64,000 bases of DNA, taken from NCBI RefSeq assembly GCF_021300655.1, contig NZ_JAJTNB010000003.1:1-64000 (forward strand), in the 5' to 3' direction. Positions 17,566 to 26,906 of this stretch are shown piece by piece. The stretch is from Helicobacter kayseriensis (lineage in GTDB: Bacteria > Campylobacterota > Campylobacteria > Campylobacterales > Helicobacteraceae). A model generated the notes under the pieces. It was not told the origin of the DNA. It saw nothing but the letters and a program-made list of their open reading frames with translations, and searched no databases. The position numbers were made by a program, and so were the translations under genes. How positions within the stretch are numbered: position 1 is the first letter of the stretch; each line of letters opens with the position of its first letter.

Positions 17566-18822
17566 GTGAAAGTTGCAATTATTGGAAGCGGTGGAAGGGA
17601 GCATATGATTTTGAAAAAAATCAAGCACAATCCCAAAATCACACAACTCTTTGTTATCCCAGGAAATGCAGGAATGCAACAAGAAGCCACATGTGTCCCT
17701 CTTGATATTACGCGCAATGAAGAGGTGCTAGGGTTTGCATTAGAACAAAAGCTTGATTTTGTGATCGTTTCTCCTGATAATCCCTTGGTTGGGGGGATGG
17801 TAGATGTTTTGGAAGAAGCAGGAATTGCTTGCTTTGGTCCTAGACAAAATGGCGCAATCTTAGAGGGAAGCAAAATCTTTGCAAAAGATTTTATGAAAAG
17901 ACACGCTATCCCAACAGCGCAATACTGGACTTTTTCTTCTACTCAAGAGGCGATAGAGTTTTTACATCAAGCATCTTTTCCTATCGTTATCAAGGCCGAT
18001 GGACTTGCTTTTGGCAAAGGTGTTATCATCGCTCAAACTTTGCAAGAAGGGGTCAAATGCCTCAAAGAAATGATGGAAGAGGAGATTTTTGGAGAAAGTG
18101 GAAAGCAAGTTGTGATTGAAGAGTTTTTAGAAGGAAAAGAAGCTTCTATTCTTGCTTTTTGTGATGGGAAAAATATCGCGCCTATGATTTCTTCAATGGA
18201 TTATAAAAAAGCTCTTGATGGGGATCAAGGGCTCAACACTGGCGGAATGGGATGCATTGCCCCCAACCCATACTACACAAAAGAAATCGCTCAAAAATGT
18301 ATGGAAACAATCTTCCTCCCCACTCTCAAAGGATTGCAAAGTGAGAATCGAGATTTTAGAGGGTGTCTCTATTTTGGTCTCATGCTAACAAAAGAAGGGC
18401 CCAAAGTCATTGAATACAATTGTCGCTTTGGCGATCCTGAAACACAAACAATCCTGCCTCTTTTAAAGAGTGATTTATTTGAGATTATGCTCAAGGTTTC
18501 CAAAAGAGAACTTAGGACAGAAGATGTGATTTTTGAAGAAAAAGCTTCCTGCTGTGTTGTTTTGGCCTCTAGTGGATACCCCAAAGATTTTGAAGTAGGC
18601 CATCCCATCACCTATCCTTCTTCATTTGAAATTTGCTTTGCAGGGGTGAAAGAAAAAGATCATCATCTCATCAACTCTGGAGGGCGTGTTTTAAGCGTCA
18701 CTTCAATAGCCTCTACACTCCAAGAAGCAAGACAAGAAAGCTATCAAAAAATTTCTCAAATTGATTTTAAGAATCGTTATTACCGCACAGATATTGGAAA
18801 AGATATAGAGGAGCAACAATGA
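17566..18822 (+). CDS. purD: Phosphoribosylamine-glycine ligase
   Basis: Makes GAR from phosphoribosylamine and glycine. 418 residues, ATP-grasp fold: GSGGREHM at 7-14, SPDNPLVGGMVD, FIVIKADGLAFGKGV-type ATP loop near residue 140, and EYNCRFGDPETQ near 280. The start is GTG with a perfect AAGGAGG overlapping the stop codon of the previous gene. Its stop overlaps purL as ATGA. Confidence 0.94.
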   Translation: MKVAIIGSGGREHMILKKIKHNPKITQLFVIPGNAGMQQEATCVPLDITRNEEVLGFALEQKLDFVIVSPDNPLVGGMVDVLEEAGIACFGPRQNGAILEGSKIFAKDFMKRHAIPTAQYWTFSSTQEAIEFLHQASFPIVIKADGLAFGKGVIIAQTLQEGVKCLKEMMEEEIFGESGKQVVIEEFLEGKEASILAFCDGKNIAPMISSMDYKKALDGDQGLNTGGMGCIAPNPYYTKEIAQKCMETIFLPTLKGLQSENRDFRGCLYFGLMLTKEGPKVIEYNCRFGDPETQTILPLLKSDLFEIMLKVSKRELRTEDVIFEEKASCCVVLASSGYPKDFEVGHPITYPSSFEICFAGVKEKDHHLINSGGRVLSVTSIASTLQEARQESYQKISQIDFKNRYYRTDIGKDIEEQQ

Positions 18823-21800
18823 TTCATCAGCTTTATGTGCAAAAAAGAGAAGGGTTTGACTTTGAAGCCAAACACCTACAAGAAGAGCTCAAGGAGCTTT
18901 TTTCCCTCTCTTGTCTTGAAAAAATCTCAATTATCAACCAATATAGCCTTACACATATTTCTTCTCAAGACTTAGAACATGCCAAAGAAGTGATTTTTGC
19001 CGAACCCCAAGTTGATGAAATCTTGGACGCACTTGATTTAGATGATTGTGATGCATACTTTGCAATCAAAATCCTCAAAGGACAATTTGATCCAAGGAGC
19101 GATTCTGCAAAACAATGCCTGCAAATGCTTTTGGGCAATGAGAGCGTTGAGGTTGAGCATACAAAAATTTACAAACTCTATGGAGCTATCAGCCCTCAAG
19201 AAAGAGAAAAAATCCTCTCCTATCTTCTCAACCCGCTTGAAACACAAGAAGTCAAACTAGATTCCAAACCCATTCCTCAAGCACAAATCTCTCCTGAACT
19301 CACTCCTCCAATCATTGAGGATTTTTTAGAATTTGAAGATTTTGAATCCTTGATTTGTAAATATCGCCTAAGCCTTGATGTGCAAGATTTGAAGCTCATT
19401 CAAAGCTTTTTGAAACAGACACAAAAACCTCTTAATCTTTTAGAGCTCAAAATCATTGACACTTATTGGTCTGATCATTGCAGACATACGACATTTTTCA
19501 CACAATTTCAAGAGGTAAGTTTTGAAGATCCCTTGGCTGAACAGATCTATCAAGATTATCTTCAAATGCGTGATGAATTGCAACGCACAAAACCCATCAC
19601 ACTGATGGATCTTTCAACAATTATGAGCACATATCTCAAGCCCAAACTTTCCTCGCTTGTACAAGGCGAAGAAAACAATGCCTGCACGCTCTCTATCCAA
19701 GTCAAAACACCCCAAGGCTCTAAGCCTTATTATTTGTTTTTCAAAAATGAAACACACAATCACCCCACAGAGATTGAGCCTTTTGGAGGAGCTTCCACCT
19801 GCATTGGCGGAGCCATCAGAGATCCCCTCTCAGCAAGAGGCTATGTCTATGCAGGTATGCGAATCTCAGGAAGTGCAAACCCTCTTGAACCTATTAGCCA
19901 AACACGAGAAGGGAAACTTCCTCAAAGAAAAATCGCCCTATCTTCTTCGGAAGGATATAGCTCTTATGGCAATCAAATCGGTGTTGCTACAGGAATGGTA
20001 GAAGAGTTCTATCATGAGGGCTATAAGGCCAAGCACCTAGAGCTTGGGGCAGTTTTGGGAGCTGCACCACAAGAGCATATCATCAGCCAAACCCCCCAAA
20101 AAGGGGATATGATTATGCTTATTGGGGGAGAAACTGGACGCGATGGATGTGGAGGAGCAACAGGCTCTTCTCAAGCTCATCACGCCAACTCACTTAGCCT
20201 ATGTGGCGCAGAAGTGCAAAAGGGCAATGCCCCTCAAGAGCGAAAAATCCAACGCTTCTTCCGCAACAAAAATGTAACACGACTCATCAAGCGATGCAAT
20301 GATTTTGGTGCTGGAGGCGTAAGCATCGCTGTTCCTGAACTTGCTGAGGGTGTAGAGATTTTTTTAGACAAGATTCCTTGCAAATACGAAGGGCTCAGTA
20401 TTTTTGACCTTGCTTTAAGCGAATCTCAAGAAAGAATGGCTGTTGTGATTGCCCCAGAACATTTGGAGCTATTCCAAACACTTGCAGAAGAAGAAAATCT
20501 CCAAAGCACCCCTATCGCGCTTGTTACAGATGATGGATATGTCACGATGAAATATCAAAACAAAATCGTTGCCTCAATCTCTAGAGAACTTCTCCAAAGC
20601 AATGGGGCTACAAAATATGCCAAAGCTCATATCTCCAAACCCAAGCCAATTTCATCTATCAATCACACTTTTGTCCAAGGTTTCCAAAACCTAGCTCAAG
20701 ATCTCAATGTTTGCTCCAAACAAGGATTGGTTGAAAAATTTGATTCCACAATCGGAAGCAATACGATCTTTATGCCCCTAGGAGGAAAATACCAAATCAC
20801 ACCCATTCAAGCAATGGCTCATAAAATCCCCTTTGAAGATACGACGACCTGCTCTATCGCCTCCTATGGTTTCAATCCTTATCTTTGCGAACAAGATCCT
20901 TGCAGGGGAGGCTATCTTGCGGTCATTGAATCTGTGTGTAAGCTGATTGCTTGTGGAGCAAAATTTGAAGAGATTTATTTAAGCTTCCAAGAATATTTTG
21001 AAAGCCTCAGACAAGATGCCCTCAAATGGGGGAAGCCTCTTGCTACTTTATTGGGAGCGTTTTTGGCACAAAAGCGTCTTGGGATTTGTGCGATTGGAGG
21101 AAAAGATTCGATGAGTGGGAGCTTTGAAGAGCTCAATGTCCCCCCTACTTTTGTCTCTTTTGCTTTTAGTGCGACAGACAGCTCGCTTCTTATCTCTCCA
21201 GAATTCAAATCTCCCCATCATTTTGTCTATTGGATCAAGCCTGAGCTAGATTCCTTTGGCCTGCCTGACAATCTAAAAAAGCACTTCCAAAACATTTCAA
21301 GCTTGATTGAACAAAAGATCATTCTCTCAGCCTATACGCCAACCTTTGGAGGAGTGGCAGAAGCGATTATGAAAATGTGTTTTGGCAACAAGATCGGCTT
21401 TGCATTTGAAGATTCTGTTTGCATGGAAGAAATCTTTTCTCTCTCTTATGGTTCTTTTGTCATAGAAAGCACGCAAGAGCTTGATTTTGGGGTTAAATTA
21501 GGAGAAACTTCCTCACACCCTCACATAACCTACAAAGACTCCTCTCTCTCTTTAAAAGAGCTCTTAGAGCTTTATCAAAAGCCCCTAAGATCTCTTTATA
21601 AAACAGATGCTCCATCTTTGCAAATCCCACTTGCACCTATTGAAAAAACAAACACATCTTATACTGCATCCTATCTCAAGCATCTCAAGCCTCGCGTGAT
21701 CCTCCCAGTGTTTTTTGGCACAAATTGCGAATACGACACGCAAAGAGCTTTTGAAGAAGCAGGGGCGGAAGTCCAAACCCTCATCATTGCAAATCGCACA

Positions 21801-22484
21801 AATGAACAAATCCAAGAATCAATTCACAAGATGCAAAAAGCCCTTAGAGATTCTCAAATCCTTTTCTTATCGGGAGGATTCTCTGGTGGAGATGAGCCTG
21901 ATGGCTCAGCCAAAATGATCAAGTCCTTTTTCTACAATCAAACTCTAAGAGAAGAGATAGAGCGATTCTTATCCCAGCAAGATGGGCTTATTGGAGGGAT
22001 TTGCAATGGTTTTCAAGCCCTCATTAAACTAGGACTTGTTCCTTTTGGGAAGATCATCCCCTCTCGCCCCTCTCATCCTACGCTTTTGCATAATGCAATC
22101 TTGAGACATCAATCCAAAATTGTCCAAATCAAAGTATGCTCCAATGCCTCTCCATGGCTTTCCCAAACTCAAATAGGGGAGATTTTCTCTGTCCCCATTT
22201 CGCACGGAGAAGGACGCTTTTATGCCTCTAAAGAAATGATTGATACTTTGATTCAAAAAGGACAGATTGCGACACAATATGTAGATTTGGAGGGCAATCC
22301 AAGTGCCTGCATTGATTACAATCCCAATGGCTCAATCTATGCTATTGAGGGAATCATTTCAGAAGATGGAAGAGTTTTTGGGAAAATGGGACATACAGAA
22401 CGCACTGGGAAAAATCTCTATAAAAATATTCAAGGAAATTTTGAGATGAAAATTTTCAAAGGAGCGGTTGAGTATTTTAAATAA
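18819..22484 (+). CDS. purL: FGAM synthase, long single-chain PurL
   Basis: Converts FGAR to FGAM with glutamine. 1221 residues: N-terminal PurS-like region, synthetase halves (DTYWSDHCRHTTF near 215, KNETHNHPTEIEPFGG near 310, a second AIRS-like unit later) and a fused C-terminal glutaminase domain with FFGTNCEYDTQRAF, GGFSGGDE, the nucleophile motif GICNGFQ and SHGEGRFY. This explains why no purS or purQ is present. The length and motif variants resemble the clade found in Clostridia and Bacteroidetes rather than the small PurL of Campylobacter. Last gene of the operon, followed by a strong hairpin. Confidence 0.93.
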   Translation: MIHQLYVQKREGFDFEAKHLQEELKELFSLSCLEKISIINQYSLTHISSQDLEHAKEVIFAEPQVDEILDALDLDDCDAYFAIKILKGQFDPRSDSAKQCLQMLLGNESVEVEHTKIYKLYGAISPQEREKILSYLLNPLETQEVKLDSKPIPQAQISPELTPPIIEDFLEFEDFESLICKYRLSLDVQDLKLIQSFLKQTQKPLNLLELKIIDTYWSDHCRHTTFFTQFQEVSFEDPLAEQIYQDYLQMRDELQRTKPITLMDLSTIMSTYLKPKLSSLVQGEENNACTLSIQVKTPQGSKPYYLFFKNETHNHPTEIEPFGGASTCIGGAIRDPLSARGYVYAGMRISGSANPLEPISQTREGKLPQRKIALSSSEGYSSYGNQIGVATGMVEEFYHEGYKAKHLELGAVLGAAPQEHIISQTPQKGDMIMLIGGETGRDGCGGATGSSQAHHANSLSLCGAEVQKGNAPQERKIQRFFRNKNVTRLIKRCNDFGAGGVSIAVPELAEGVEIFLDKIPCKYEGLSIFDLALSESQERMAVVIAPEHLELFQTLAEEENLQSTPIALVTDDGYVTMKYQNKIVASISRELLQSNGATKYAKAHISKPKPISSINHTFVQGFQNLAQDLNVCSKQGLVEKFDSTIGSNTIFMPLGGKYQITPIQAMAHKIPFEDTTTCSIASYGFNPYLCEQDPCRGGYLAVIESVCKLIACGAKFEEIYLSFQEYFESLRQDALKWGKPLATLLGAFLAQKRLGICAIGGKDSMSGSFEELNVPPTFVSFAFSATDSSLLISPEFKSPHHFVYWIKPELDSFGLPDNLKKHFQNISSLIEQKIILSAYTPTFGGVAEAIMKMCFGNKIGFAFEDSVCMEEIFSLSYGSFVIESTQELDFGVKLGETSSHPHITYKDSSLSLKELLELYQKPLRSLYKTDAPSLQIPLAPIEKTNTSYTASYLKHLKPRVILPVFFGTNCEYDTQRAFEEAGAEVQTLIIANRTNEQIQESIHKMQKALRDSQILFLSGGFSGGDEPDGSAKMIKSFFYNQTLREEIERFLSQQDGLIGGICNGFQALIKLGLVPFGKIIPSRPSHPTLLHNAILRHQSKIVQIKVCSNASPWLSQTQIGEIFSVPISHGEGRFYASKEMIDTLIQKGQIATQYVDLEGNPSACIDYNPNGSIYAIEGIISEDGRVFGKMGHTERTGKNLYKNIQGNFEMKIFKGAVEYFK

Positions 22485-22514
22485 TCCTCACTGCTTAGAG
22501 ATCTAAGCGATTAG

Positions 22515-22551
22515 ATCAAGACAAGATTCCATCATTTCATCTTGTCTTGAT
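22515..22551. terminator. Hairpin terminator after purL
   Basis: 12-bp perfect inverted repeat ATCAAGACAAGA / TCTTGTCTTGAT with a 13-nt loop, between the converging purL and ferritin genes. No long T-run, but position and stability suit a bidirectional terminator. Confidence 0.65.
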
Positions 22552-22621
22552 TGCTATGCTCAAATATGATTTTTCATTTGTTGTAAATTTGATTGGAGGA
22601 AGTCTCCAATCTCCCCCTCAT

Positions 22622-23116
22622 TTATCCTTTGATCAAGCTTTTGATATATTGATCAGCCAAATAAAGTCCATTTCCACTATCGCTCACCATTTTGAGCTTA
22701 TCAACAATGCCTCTAAAAAGCGCTTCTTCTTCGTGTTGCTCACTCACATACCATTGCAAGAAATTAAAAGTTGGATAATCCTTACAAGAAAGCGTGAAAT
22801 CAACAAGCTCATTGATTGATTGAGTGATTTCTACCTCATGAGCATATGTTTTCTCAAACACATCAATCAAGGAAGAAAACTCGCTCATTGGCTTTTGAAT
22901 CAACTCTAGCTCTACTTTTGAATCTGTTTCATTGAGATAGGTGATCAATTTCTTAGCATGTGCGCTCTCCTCATCTGCATGTGCAAACAAAAATGCCCCA
23001 GCCCCATCAAATCCTTGAGCATAGCACCAAGAACTCATACTCAAATAAAGATTTGCAGAATACATTTCTTTATTGATTTGTCCATTTAATTTTTCAATTA
23101 CTTCTTTTGATAACAC
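22622..23116 (-). CDS. pfr: Non-heme ferritin (Pfr-type)
   Basis: Iron-storage cage subunit, 164 residues. The start is GTG (LSKEVIEKLNGQINKEMYSANLY), preceded by AAGGAG; the reading frame is open further upstream but the homologous protein starts here. Ferroxidase ligands are visible: Glu in NKEMYSANLY, EESAHAKK (Glu, His) and Glu/Gln in WYVSEQHEEE. Downstream of the purine operon, convergent with it. No convincing Fur box was seen in its promoter region. Confidence 0.93.
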   Translation of the reverse strand: MLSKEVIEKLNGQINKEMYSANLYLSMSSWCYAQGFDGAGAFLFAHADEESAHAKKLITYLNETDSKVELELIQKPMSEFSSLIDVFEKTYAHEVEITQSINELVDFTLSCKDYPTFNFLQWYVSEQHEEEALFRGIVDKLKMVSDSGNGLYLADQYIKSLIKG

Positions 23117-23178
23117 TTTTGACTCCTTATTGTTTGAGATTGAATTCTCATTATATTTAAAAAATGAGAAAAAAATCA

Positions 23179-23209
23179 TTGACTTTTAAAAAGTTTTTAT
23201 TGCTAGAAT
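23179..23209 (+). promoter_or_regulatory. Promoter of the TPP-riboswitch operon
   Basis: TTGACT at 23179-23184 and extended -10 TGC-TAGAAT ending at 23209, 19 bp apart. Transcription would begin about 10 bp before the riboswitch aptamer. Confidence 0.5.
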
Positions 23210-23218
23210 CCAAACTTC

Positions 23219-23305
23219 AAGTGACGGGAGCCTATAAATAGGCTGAGAGTAAGCTGTGAGCTTAGACCGAACCGGATCTGGGTAATGCCAGCGTCGGGAA
23301 CGCTA
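23219..23305 (+). promoter_or_regulatory. TPP riboswitch (THI element)
   Basis: The conserved blocks of the thiamine pyrophosphate aptamer occur in order: GACGGGAG, GGCTGAGA, GACCGAACC, GATCTGGGTAATGCCAGCG, GGGAACGCT. P1 can form between AGTG and CGCT, and an alternative pairing of AAGTGA with TCGCTT at 23321-23326 may be part of the expression platform just upstream of the ribosome-binding site. It lies in the 5' leader of the TonB receptor gene, so high TPP should turn off the receptor and the permease behind it. Confidence 0.95.
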
Positions 23306-23348
23306 GAATCTATACTCCCCTCGCTTGTCATTTTTTAAAAAGGACAAG

Positions 23349-25490
23349 ATGATGAAAACTTCTACTTTATTTTATATTTTAAGTTTTACCTCACTTTTTG
23401 GAGAAACCCTAGAAACCCCTCAAATAGAAGTCAAGGCCCCTGAGTATGCCACCAAGTCACAAAGCATACAAAGCGCAAAAAGTATCCAAGGCAAAGCATT
23501 AGAACAAAATTTTGCAACCTCAACTTCCAATCTCAATGCATTCTTTCCCAATCTCAAAATTTATCCTCAAGGAAGTGATACATTTCCGATGATCACCCTT
23601 AGGGGAGTTACTGGACCGGATTATTATTCTTATGTGCTTGGACTCTATGTCGATGGCGTTCCGCAAAGTCCAAATTTTATGATTCAAACATTGGGAGATA
23701 TAGAATCTATTCGACTTATCAATGGTGCAGAGGGCCTCTTCTATGGAGAAAATGCTCCTTTGGGATTGATTGAAATTCAGACTAAAAACCCTCTTTCTAA
23801 AAACTATGCCAAAGCATCTGTGAGTGCTTCAATCTTGCAAGAAGATCTCAATGCCTACATTGGGTGGAATCTCCTTCCCAATACCTTATGGGGAAAAGCC
23901 AACTTTCGCTACATCCGAGACAATGGATTTTTAAAAGATCCTCAAAGCCAAAAAATGCTCAATAGCGGGGATAGTATCCTTGCTGGAGTAATCCTATACT
24001 ATCTCCCAACAGAATCATTTCTCATCTGGGCAAATTACAACTACCACTACACACTCACACATAAAGATTTTTTTCTCTCTAAAGCTCAATTTGATTCTTT
24101 AAAATTTGAAAATGGAGAGCAAATCTCAGGCTATGAGGAATATCAAGCTGGAGTGCAAAACAAAATCTTTAATAAAAACCCATTCAATTCTCTTGAAGCA
24201 CACAATGTAAGCCTCAAAATGGAATATTTTTTCTCAGATGCGACCCTCAGCTCAATGAGTGCCTTTCAAAAAACAAATACATTGGGCAATAGCTATCCTG
24301 GAATCTTTGTCAAAGATGAAAAGCGTGATGGAAACTACTACAACACCTTGCAATTCATCCAAGAAATCAAACTGCATAGCACTTACTCAAAGGGCATCGA
24401 AAGTATCATTGGGGCATATTACAAATTTTTCTTATTGGACAATGGGATGGATAATGTCCCCACAGGTAGCGCCTCAGGAGGAGTAGATGGGATGGGAGAA
24501 CCTCCCCTTTATTACAATGGAACATGGCAAGCAAAAGAAAAAATCAATACTTTTGCCCTCTATGCAGATGCTTTTATTCCCTATGGCAATTGGAATTTTA
24601 ACTTTGGAATCCGCTACCAACTTTATCAATCCTTCATTCACTCTCCACTGCCTCCTATGATGCCCCTGATGGCTCCATATAGTGATGTTGCCCTATTCCA
24701 CGCTATCAATCCTCGCCTTAATATCTCTTATCATATCACTCCTGATCATTTCATCTTTTTGCAACTCTCCAACTTAACAAAACCAGGAGGATTCTCAAAA
24801 TTTCCCTTTGCTGATACAGATACAATTCCTTACAAACAAGAACAAATCTATTCCATCGAACTAGGCAATCGCTCAAAATTCCTTAATCATTCCATTAAGT
24901 TTGATAGTTCGCTTTATGGGATTTTGAGAACCCAAACTCAGGCATATGTAGGAGAGGGATACAACAAAAGCATCACAAATATTGGCACATCTTATGCCTT
25001 TGGGATCGATTTGGAGGTTTCTTATCAAAACTCCTTTTTATCTTCTTTTGTCAATATCAATATGGGCTACTCTGCATTTGGGAAAGATGATAAAAACAAA
25101 GGATTTTTGCTGATTGGAGGAAACAAAAGCCATTATGATCTCAGAGGACAAAGCACAAGATTCTCTCCCCTTTTAAGCTTTAGTGCAGGAGCTGATTTTG
25201 CTATCTATCAATCCTCTAATCACTCCCTAGTGCTTGCCAATTTATTAACATTTTCAAGCACCTATTATCTAGATGATTTTAATCGCCAACAAGATCTTGT
25301 CCAAAAAGCCTTTGCCATTTGGGATCTTAGTCTGATCTATACACTCTTTAAGCATTATGAAATCACACTTTTTACTCAAAATCTTACAAACTCTCGCTAT
25401 GCCACAAGTGTGCTTTGGGATAGTAATGGCAAGGCCTATACAGCAGGCAACCCATTCAATCTTGGGGTAAAATTTGCTTATACATTTTAA
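23349..25490 (+). CDS. TonB-dependent receptor, predicted thiamine/precursor uptake
   Basis: 713 residues from the double ATG (23349/23352) with AAAGGACAAG upstream. Signal peptide to about 16 (SLFGE), TonB-box-like QIEVKAPEY, plug domain with [11 protein letters not shown] and [13 protein letters not shown], then a beta-barrel ending GVKFAYTF, with the terminal Phe expected of outer-membrane barrels. The plug motif [19 protein letters not shown] replaces the usual GGxxNIxTK form. A TPP riboswitch in its leader points to a ligand in thiamine metabolism (thiamine, its phosphates, HMP or a related pyrimidine), a role predicted for other riboswitch-controlled receptors; not shown directly. Confidence 0.85.
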   Translation: MMKTSTLFYILSFTSLFGETLETPQIEVKAPEYATKSQSIQSAKSIQGKALEQNFATSTSNLNAFFPNLKIYPQGSDTFPMITLRGVTGPDYYSYVLGLYVDGVPQSPNFMIQTLGDIESIRLINGAEGLFYGENAPLGLIEIQTKNPLSKNYAKASVSASILQEDLNAYIGWNLLPNTLWGKANFRYIRDNGFLKDPQSQKMLNSGDSILAGVILYYLPTESFLIWANYNYHYTLTHKDFFLSKAQFDSLKFENGEQISGYEEYQAGVQNKIFNKNPFNSLEAHNVSLKMEYFFSDATLSSMSAFQKTNTLGNSYPGIFVKDEKRDGNYYNTLQFIQEIKLHSTYSKGIESIIGAYYKFFLLDNGMDNVPTGSASGGVDGMGEPPLYYNGTWQAKEKINTFALYADAFIPYGNWNFNFGIRYQLYQSFIHSPLPPMMPLMAPYSDVALFHAINPRLNISYHITPDHFIFLQLSNLTKPGGFSKFPFADTDTIPYKQEQIYSIELGNRSKFLNHSIKFDSSLYGILRTQTQAYVGEGYNKSITNIGTSYAFGIDLEVSYQNSFLSSFVNINMGYSAFGKDDKNKGFLLIGGNKSHYDLRGQSTRFSPLLSFSAGADFAIYQSSNHSLVLANLLTFSSTYYLDDFNRQQDLVQKAFAIWDLSLIYTLFKHYEITLFTQNLTNSRYATSVLWDSNGKAYTAGNPFNLGVKFAYTF

Positions 25491-25504
25491 CCCAAAGGAA
25501 TTCT

Positions 25505-26863
25505 ATGCAAAATGACTTGATCTATGCCCTAGAAGACAAACCTCCATTTTTAAAATCTTTTTTTTGTGCTTGTGTGCATTTGGCTGCGATGTTTGTCGCA
25601 GTCATCACCCCAGCACTTCTTATTTGCAAAGGATTGGGGGTTTCTCCACAAGACACTGCACGCATCATCTCTATGTCTCTTTTTGCCTCAGGATTGGCAT
25701 CACTCCTGCAGATTCACACCATTGGCCCTATTGGTTCGGGGCTTCTTTCCATTCAAGGGACAAGTTTCAACTTTGTCTCTCCTATCATCTTGGGGGGTTT
25801 GGTGCTCAAAAATGAAGGAATGAGCGATGAGGCGATGCTTGGAGCAATCTTTGGCACATTGATGCTTTGCTCACTCACAGAGATGCTCATCTCTCAAACT
25901 CTTCCTTTTGTCAAAAAAATCATCTCTCCACTTGTTTCAGGAATCGTTGTGCTCATCATTGGACTTAGTCTCATCAATGTAGGACTTATCAATGCTGGTG
26001 GAGGATATGGCGCGATGGAAAAGGGGAGTTTTGGGAGCTTTGAAAATCTCTTTTTAGCCTGCAGTGTGATTGTTATGATTATCTTGCTCAATCTATTTAA
26101 AAACCCCTATATTCGTATCTCTTCTCTTTTTATTGCCATTGTGATTGGCGTTTTTCTAGCCTATAGCTTTGAGGGATTTAGCTTTGATTTTTCTTCAAAT
26201 GAGCATTCTTTCTTTTTTCCTACGCCTCTTTATTTTGGGTTTGGAATCGAATATACATTAATCCTCCCCTTTATCCTTGTCTATGCAGTGACTTCTCTTG
26301 AAACAATCGGAGATATTACAGCTACCTCAGAGGTCAGCAATCAACCCATCAAAGGAGAGCAATATTTCAAAAGACTCAAAGGAGGAGTTTTAGCCAATGG
26401 AATCAACTCTTGTCTTTCGGCCTTTTTTAATACTTTTCCTAATTCTTGCTTTGGACAAAATAATGGTGTTATCGCTCTTACAGGTGTTGCTAGTCGATAT
26501 GTTGGTTATTTTGTGGCTATTTTGCTAATGATTCTTGGAAGCTTTCCCTTTGTTGCTACGCTCACGCTTCAGATACCAGAGCCTATTTTGGGGGGTGCGA
26601 CATTGGTTATGTTTGGGACAATCGCAGCAACTGGTGTTAGAATCATCTCCAAAGATGATCTCTCCCGTCGATCCATTCTTATTATCGCATTATCGCTTGG
26701 TATCGGACTGGGGATCAATAATCACCCAGAGATCTTGCAATTTATGCCCACTTGGTTTAAAACGCTCTTTTCATCAGGGATTGCTGCTGGAGGAATTTGT
26801 GCGATTGCACTTAATCTTATTTTGCCAAAAGAAAAGATTCAAAAAAATCATTTACACTCTTAA
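25505..26863 (+). CDS. NCS2-family nucleobase permease under TPP control
   Basis: 452 residues, about 12-14 hydrophobic segments. NCS2 signatures are visible: [10 protein letters not shown] near residue 85, the TM8-10 region with [13 protein letters not shown] and the motif [17 protein letters not shown], as in xanthine permeases. ATG is 14 bp after the receptor stop with AAAGGA, so it shares the TPP-riboswitch transcript. Biochemically it should carry a purine or pyrimidine; the regulation suggests a thiamine precursor such as hydroxymethylpyrimidine, which would be a new substrate for NCS2. Xanthine for the gpt enzyme in this genome is the alternative. Confidence 0.85.
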   Translation: MQNDLIYALEDKPPFLKSFFCACVHLAAMFVAVITPALLICKGLGVSPQDTARIISMSLFASGLASLLQIHTIGPIGSGLLSIQGTSFNFVSPIILGGLVLKNEGMSDEAMLGAIFGTLMLCSLTEMLISQTLPFVKKIISPLVSGIVVLIIGLSLINVGLINAGGGYGAMEKGSFGSFENLFLACSVIVMIILLNLFKNPYIRISSLFIAIVIGVFLAYSFEGFSFDFSSNEHSFFFPTPLYFGFGIEYTLILPFILVYAVTSLETIGDITATSEVSNQPIKGEQYFKRLKGGVLANGINSCLSAFFNTFPNSCFGQNNGVIALTGVASRYVGYFVAILLMILGSFPFVATLTLQIPEPILGGATLVMFGTIAATGVRIISKDDLSRRSILIIALSLGIGLGINNHPEILQFMPTWFKTLFSSGIAAGGICAIALNLILPKEKIQKNHLHS

Positions 26864-26876
26864 CTTTCCCCATTTC

Positions 26877-26904
26877 TTTCCTCCTTGAGCTTTCAAGGAG
26901 GAAA
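26877..26904. terminator. Strong bidirectional terminator hairpin
   Basis: 12-bp perfect stem TTTCCTCCTTGA / TCAAGGAGGAAA with a 4-nt loop in the 43-bp gap between the converging permease and sialyltransferase genes. Confidence 0.75.
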
Positions 26905-26906
26905 GA

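Noticed and set aside
23202-23310. GCTAGAATC repeated on either side of the TPP aptamer as an insertion scar
   Set aside because: The first copy is the extended -10 element and the second follows the P1 stem; a 9-10 bp repeat in such a short leader is not strong evidence.
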